Assembly: GCA_017500625.1 (NCBI GenBank)
Contig: JAFVYX010000118.1
Span: 1 to 8,926 of the forward strand
Length of the DNA: 8,926 bases
Origin: Clostridia bacterium
GTDB lineage: Bacteria > Bacillota_A > Clostridia > Oscillospirales > CAG-272
Direction of reading: 5' to 3'
The notes beneath the pieces were generated by a model that searched no databases, had not been told where the DNA came from, and worked only from the letters and a program-made list of their open reading frames with translations. Below are positions 5,201 to 8,926 of this stretch, in pieces; the stretch's first letter is position 1; each line of letters begins with the position of its first letter. A program made the position numbers and the translations under genes.

Positions 5201-6481
5201 TTATTTCTTGTTTTCTGCGGCACCCTCGGTTCTTTCCCCGTTATCACGGTGACGGTGCGGAGCGGGGGTGGTGGCGGCTCCCTCGATACCGAGGTCGTTA
5301 CCGAGGACCGCGCCGCGGACCAGGGCGGCGCTCCCGAAGCGGCCGCGGATACCGTCCACGGCGACCTCAATGCGCTCGGTCTTCTCATGGCGGAGATCGC
5401 GCTCCTCATCAAAGAAGCCGATCTGCTCCCCGTCGTCTCCCTTGACGAGATTCATCGCGGTGACGGTGAGCATACGAATGGGCTTGCCGCTTCCCCACTC
5501 GGCATCGAGAAGCGAGAGCGCGGCCTCCGAAAGCTCACGGCCGAGGTTGGTGGGGGGAGAGAGCGGCCGTTGACGGCTGATCGTGCGGAGAGCGGGATCC
5601 TTAATGGTCACCGAGACGGTGGTGGCTAAAAGCCCGCGTCGGCGCATTCGCTCACCGATCTCCTCGGAGAGAACGGTAAGCCCGAGGCGGATCTCCTCAC
5701 GCGTGGTGATATCGTGACGGAAGGTCATTCCGTTGCCGACGCTTTTGGCCTCGGGAGCGTCACGCGGGGGAACGACGGGCGAGGCGTCCTCGCCGCGGGC
5801 GGCGGCGCCCAGCTGCTCCCCCGCCTTACCGAGGCGCGAAACGAGGAAGGCGGGAGAGGCGGCGGCGAGGTCACCGATCGTGCGGATCCCCGACGAACGG
5901 AGGATCGAAGCGGTGCGCTCACCGACAAAGAGCATGTCCTCAATGGGCAAGGGATACAGGATCTCGCGGTAGTTCTCACGCGTGATGCAGGTGATGGCGT
6001 CGGGCTTTTTGTAATCGCTCCCGAGCTTGGCGAAGGTCTTATTAAAGGAAACGCCGATCGAGATCGTAATGCCGATCTCGCGCTTGACGGTCGTTCGTAT
6101 CCTTTCCGCGATCTCCTCCCCCGTACCGAAGAGGGCGCGGCTTCCCGTGACGTCCAGCCAGGACTCATCGATGCTGAACGGCTCGTAAACGTCGGTAAAG
6201 CGGGCATAGATCTCGTTGACCGCGCGGGAGATGCGGGCATATTCGCCGTGATGGGGCGGCACGATGACGAGCGAGGGGCATTTGCGCTTGGCGCTATACA
6301 CCGTTTCCGCCGTGACGATGCCGTAGCGCTTGGCGGGCTCATTCTTGGCCAAAACGATACCGCGACGGTCCTCAACGCTTCCGCACACCGCCATCGGCAC
6401 CTGCCAGAGCGAGGGATCGCGCAGGCACTCCACCGAGGCAAAGAAGCTATTGCAGTCGCAGTGCAGGATCACCCTATCCAT
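5201..6481 (-). CDS. dinB: Y-family DNA polymerase (DinB/Pol IV-like)
   Basis: This 426-residue translesion polymerase of the DinB/UmuC family copies damaged DNA without proofreading. The first catalytic motif is HCDCNSFFASVE (7-18), with metal ligand D9 and an aromatic steric-gate position at F14. The second is PFSIDESWLDVT (101-112), with the D105-E106 pair. SIGVSFNKTFAKLGSDYKKP (141-160) is the family palm/fingers motif, and residues around 180-230 form the helix-hairpin-helix thumb. The little-finger domain follows (about 250-345). QIGFF (353-357) resembles a sliding-clamp-binding pentapeptide. The last 30 residues are polar and low in complexity. It begins one base after the kinase stop (TGATATG) with its ribosome binding site (GGAG) inside the kinase gene, so the two are translationally coupled. 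The family has several paralogues in Firmicutes, so the symbol denotes the family rather than strict Pol IV orthology. Confidence 0.93.
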   Translation of the reverse strand: MDRVILHCDCNSFFASVECLRDPSLWQVPMAVCGSVEDRRGIVLAKNEPAKRYGIVTAETVYSAKRKCPSLVIVPPHHGEYARISRAVNEIYARFTDVYEPFSIDESWLDVTGSRALFGTGEEIAERIRTTVKREIGITISIGVSFNKTFAKLGSDYKKPDAITCITRENYREILYPLPIEDMLFVGERTASILRSSGIRTIGDLAAASPAFLVSRLGKAGEQLGAAARGEDASPVVPPRDAPEAKSVGNGMTFRHDITTREEIRLGLTVLSEEIGERMRRRGLLATTVSVTIKDPALRTISRQRPLSPPTNLGRELSEAALSLLDAEWGSGKPIRMLTVTAMNLVKGDDGEQIGFFDEERDLRHEKTERIEVAVDGIRGRFGSAALVRGAVLGNDLGIEGAATTPAPHRHRDNGERTEGAAENKK

Positions 6482-6482
6482 A

Positions 6483-7943
6483 TCATTCTCCTGCTAAAGG
6501 CAGCGTGAAGGTGAAGGCACAGGACTCCCCCTCACGGCTCTCAAGCGTCAGAGTCTCGTTGTGCGACTCCATAATGGTCTTGGCAATGTAAAGGCCAAGG
6601 CCCGCGCCGCTTTTATCGCGACTGCGGCTCTTGTCGCTCTTATAAAATCTCTCAAAGATGAAGGGGACGTCGGCCACGGGGATCCCCTCACCCTCGTTGT
6701 AGACGGTGACGGCGATCTTTCGTTTTCCGTGCGCGGTAATGGTGATCGAAAAGACACCACCCTCCCGCGAGAACTTGATGGCGTTATCGCAAAGGTTGTA
6801 AAGCACCTGGTAGATCGCGTCCTTGTCGCCGCGGACAAGAATGTTGTCGGCGTCCGAATTGAAGCTTACGCCGAGATGCTTGGCATCGATCCTCTGCTCG
6901 CTTGAGATGAGAATGAGACGGGCCATCTCACAGATGTCAAAGGAGGCAAAATTGAATTTGCGGGTCCCCGATTGCAGACGGGAAAGATCGAGAAGCTCGG
7001 TAACAAGGCGCGAAAGGCGGCGCACCTCCTCCGCGATGACGCCAAGGTAATAATCGTGCTTTTCCTCGGGAATGGCGCCGCTTGTGATCCCCTCGATGAA
7101 GCCGAGAATGGTGGTCATGGGGGTGCGAAGATCGTGCGAGACGTTGGAAATGAAGGAGTTACGCATGGTCTCCAGCTGCTCGAGCGAATCGGCCATTCGG
7201 TTGAAGGCCGTGCCGAGGTCGGCGATCTCATCGTTGCCGTGCACCTTGACACGGCGGTCAAAGCGCCCTTTGGCGAAGCGCTTGGTGATGCTGCTCATCT
7301 CGCGGAGAGGACCTGCGAGGCGCTCACAGAAAAGATAGAGAATGACAAGCGCGCCGACAACGATCCAAAGACTGGAAAGGAGAACGGTGCGCGTCATCAC
7401 GCGGGTAAGGACGCCCTCCCCCTCCACGGTGGAATAGACGACAAGCGCGCCGACAACGGCCTCGTCCTTACCGTGAAGCGCGTACGCCGACACCACGCGC
7501 GGCGGCTCACCGATGAACACGGTGGCGTCACTTCCCGCAAAGTTGCCCTCGCCCATGGCCTCCCCCCACACGGTGTACTGCACGCTCTTACCGACAAGCT
7601 CGGCAGGGGTATCTCCTCCGTTGGCGGCGAGAAGCACCACACCGTCACCGTCGCAAAGCAGAAGAACCGTTTCATCGGTGTTGGAGAGAAAGGCACGGTA
7701 CAGAGCGCCGATCTGTCGCTCACGCCCCTCAAGATAGGCGGAAAGATCGGTATACTCCTTAAGGGAAAGCTCGTTTTCGGTCAGACTCTGCGCGGCCAGC
7801 GCCGTGCGCGTGATGTCCTCATGACGGCGGCCGATCTCGTACTCCCCCGCAAAATTCGAAAGTATGGCGGAAAGGATCAGGAAGCTGACGGTCAGGACCA
7901 GGGCAATGGTGATGAGGAGTCTCGCAAAAAGACTTCGGAACAT
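6483..7943 (-). CDS. Membrane sensor histidine kinase, no adjacent response regulator
   Basis: This 486-residue two-component sensor has a membrane helix at 8-30, an extracytoplasmic sensor region of about 155 residues, and a second helix at about 187-206. A HAMP linker follows (about 207-260), then the HisKA dimerisation domain with SHDLRTP (phosphoacceptor H270) and the HATPase domain. The ATPase boxes are complete: N box YNLCDNAIKFS (N387), G1 NEGEGIP (416-422), F box FERFYKSD and G2 GAGLGL (447-452). It should autophosphorylate and pass phosphate to a regulator encoded elsewhere. The ATG at 7943 is chosen because the first helix follows at once and AAGGAG lies upstream (about 11 bases, a little long); an ATG at 7964 has no site. 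The frame continues open upstream but only as antisense of gltX. It is first in an operon with the polymerase and hydrolase, promoter at 7986-8014. Confidence 0.93.
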   Translation of the reverse strand: MFRSLFARLLITIALVLTVSFLILSAILSNFAGEYEIGRRHEDITRTALAAQSLTENELSLKEYTDLSAYLEGRERQIGALYRAFLSNTDETVLLLCDGDGVVLLAANGGDTPAELVGKSVQYTVWGEAMGEGNFAGSDATVFIGEPPRVVSAYALHGKDEAVVGALVVYSTVEGEGVLTRVMTRTVLLSSLWIVVGALVILYLFCERLAGPLREMSSITKRFAKGRFDRRVKVHGNDEIADLGTAFNRMADSLEQLETMRNSFISNVSHDLRTPMTTILGFIEGITSGAIPEEKHDYYLGVIAEEVRRLSRLVTELLDLSRLQSGTRKFNFASFDICEMARLILISSEQRIDAKHLGVSFNSDADNILVRGDKDAIYQVLYNLCDNAIKFSREGGVFSITITAHGKRKIAVTVYNEGEGIPVADVPFIFERFYKSDKSRSRDKSGAGLGLYIAKTIMESHNETLTLESREGESCAFTFTLPLAGE

Positions 7944-7985
7944 TTTTTCGACTTCTCCTTGCATTTCGTGTGTCTTTATGCTATT

Positions 7986-8014
7986 ATTATATACGATTAC
8001 TAATGTGAAGTCAA
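7986..8014 (-). promoter_or_regulatory. Promoter of the kinase-polymerase-hydrolase operon
   Basis: On the minus strand TTGACT (8009-8014) is followed after 17 bp by a perfect TATAAT (7986-7991). The predicted start is near 7979, about 36 bases before the kinase ATG. No other promoter is evident before the polymerase or hydrolase genes, which sit 1 and 29 bases after their neighbours. Confidence 0.85.
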
Positions 8015-8069
8015 CTCGTGGCGAAAAAAGTTTGCCTTTCCGCCACGGACACGGAAGTGAGGATACCTT

Positions 8070-8926
8070 ATGAGCAACAGAGAATTTGTCACGCGCTTTG
8101 CGCCCAGCCCCACGGGGTATATGCACATCGGCAATCTGCGCACCGCCCTGTATTCCTACCTGATCGCCCGTCACGGCGGCGGTACCTTTATCCTCCGCAT
8201 TGAGGACACCGACCGCGAGCGCCTGGTGGAGGGAGCGACCGACGTCATCATTAAAACGCTGGCCGATACGGGTCTTCACTACGATGAGGGGCCTCTGGTG
8301 GGCGGCGAGCACGGGCCGTACGTTCAGAGCGAACGCCGTGAGATCTATAAGAAATACGCCGAGCTTCTGGTGGAGCGCGGTGCCGCCTACTATTGCTTCT
8401 GCACCAAGGAGCGCCTTGAGCATCTGCACGAGGAGGACGAGAACGGTGGCTACGACCGCCATTGCCGTACCCTCTCGCCCGAGGAGGTCAAGAAAAACCT
8501 GGAGGCGGGGATCCCCTACGTCATTCGCCAGAAGATGCCCACCGAGGGCGTGACCTCTTACGTTGACGAGGTGTTTGGCGAGATCTCGACCGAGAACGCC
8601 GAGCTGCAGGACCAGATCCTCCTGAAGGCCGACGGGTATCCGACCTACAACTTCTGTCACGTGGTGGACGACCACCTGATGGGAGTCACGCACGTGGTGC
8701 GCGGAAGCGAGTACTTGACCTCCACTCCCAAGTATGCTCTGCTCTACGACGCCTTTGGCTGGCCCCGTCCGCATTACGTGCACCTGCCTCTGCTTATGGG
8801 CCGAGGCGCTGACGGCACAGTGTCCAAGCTTTCAAAGCGTCACGGCGCCGTCAGCTTCCAGGATCTGGTGGCAAACGGCTATCTCCCCGAGACGATCCTC
8901 AACTACATCGCCCTGCTCGGCTGGTG
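8070..8926 (+). CDS. gltX: Glutamyl-tRNA synthetase, N-terminal part (runs off the window)
   Basis: The first 285 codons of a class I aminoacyl-tRNA synthetase are present. It charges tRNA-Glu (and, in many Firmicutes, tRNA-Gln for later amidation) in the cytoplasm. The HIGH signature appears in [19 protein letters not shown] (H19-N22), followed by [32 protein letters not shown] and RGSEYL form the active-site floor, and the KMSKS-type loop reads VSKLSKRHG (K253-R257). CFC (109-111) and HC (131-132) are placed like the zinc ligands of some GluRS enzymes. The ATG at 8070 has GAGGA (8059-8063) six bases upstream. It is divergent from the kinase operon; the shared spacer is 126 bp. No clear rightward -35/-10 pair and no T-box is visible. 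The anticodon-binding domain lies beyond the window. Confidence 0.96.
   Translation, partial: MSNREFVTRFAPSPTGYMHIGNLRTALYSYLIARHGGGTFILRIEDTDRERLVEGATDVIIKTLADTGLHYDEGPLVGGEHGPYVQSERREIYKKYAELLVERGAAYYCFCTKERLEHLHEEDENGGYDRHCRTLSPEEVKKNLEAGIPYVIRQKMPTEGVTSYVDEVFGEISTENAELQDQILLKADGYPTYNFCHVVDDHLMGVTHVVRGSEYLTSTPKYALLYDAFGWPRPHYVHLPLLMGRGADGTVSKLSKRHGAVSFQDLVANGYLPETILNYIALLGW

Noticed and set aside
3693..5201. Upstream ATG at 5201 for the hydrolase (TAATG overlap with the polymerase stop)
   Set aside because: It lacks a Shine-Dalgarno sequence, whereas the ATG at 5171 has AAGGAG six bases away and begins with the usual family N-terminus.
3951..5252. A 433-codon rightward open frame across the hydrolase gene
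   Set aside because: It is an antisense shadow. The opposite strand encodes a protein with SETK and Y-x-S active-site motifs, while this frame shows no recognisable domain or ribosome binding site.
5714..6508. A 264-codon rightward open frame across the polymerase gene
   Set aside because: The opposite strand carries all catalytic motifs of a Y-family polymerase. The frame is open because of the GC-rich third codon positions of that gene.
8017..8047. Hairpin (CGTGGCG / CGCCACG) in the gltX leader as a T-box or attenuator
   Set aside because: The stem is only 7 bp with a long loop and no T tract. No T-box sequence of the TGGNACCGCG type is present in the short leader, so a regulatory RNA call is not supported.
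7944..8783. Long open extension of the kinase frame, about 280 codons antisense to gltX
   Set aside because: It overlaps the clear gltX gene on the other strand and reads as its antisense shadow. The kinase has a proper start at 7943, just before its first membrane helix, and the operon promoter lies inside the extension.

Overview
The window looks like ordinary chromosomal DNA from a moderately GC-rich member of the Firmicutes, most likely an uncultured or gut-type Clostridia. This is an inference from three things: the protein families (DUF6198/YczE-like membrane protein, a small ferritin-like protein typical of Clostridia, MntP behind a yybP-ykoY riboswitch), the strong AGGAG-type ribosome binding sites, and the near-consensus sigma-A promoters with 17-bp spacers. 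I saw no transposase, integrase, phage gene or CRISPR array.

Layout, left to right. The 3' end of a tRNA (probably Ser) and its terminator open the window. A rightward block follows: a DUF6198/YczE-type membrane protein (183-908), a small XRE-family repressor (1084-1341) and a ferritin-like protein (1435-1869). Between the first two genes is an unusual regulatory region: three 14-bp palindromes of the form ACCCG-N4-CGGGT, spaced exactly 48 bp apart, and two overlapping promoters facing opposite ways. A shared two-way terminator (1869-1897) separates this block from a leftward one.

The leftward block has three units. The first is a DUF1295 membrane enzyme (1917-2780) with its own promoter. 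The second is the manganese exporter mntP (2885-3475), with a consensus promoter, a yybP-ykoY Mn2+ riboswitch and a terminator that competes with the aptamer P1 stem, so Mn2+ should turn the gene on. The third is a tight operon reading histidine kinase (6483-7943), Y-family DNA polymerase (5201-6481), serine beta-lactamase-like hydrolase (3693-5171), from one strong promoter at 7986-8014. No response regulator is present beside the kinase.

At the right edge, glutamyl-tRNA synthetase gltX (8070 to beyond the end) runs rightward, divergent from the kinase.

No large undescribed system is evident. The signals most worth checking are the evenly phased operator array with its leftward promoter next to the small XRE gene, and the kinase-polymerase-hydrolase operon, which carries an imperfect LexA-like box over the kinase start codon.
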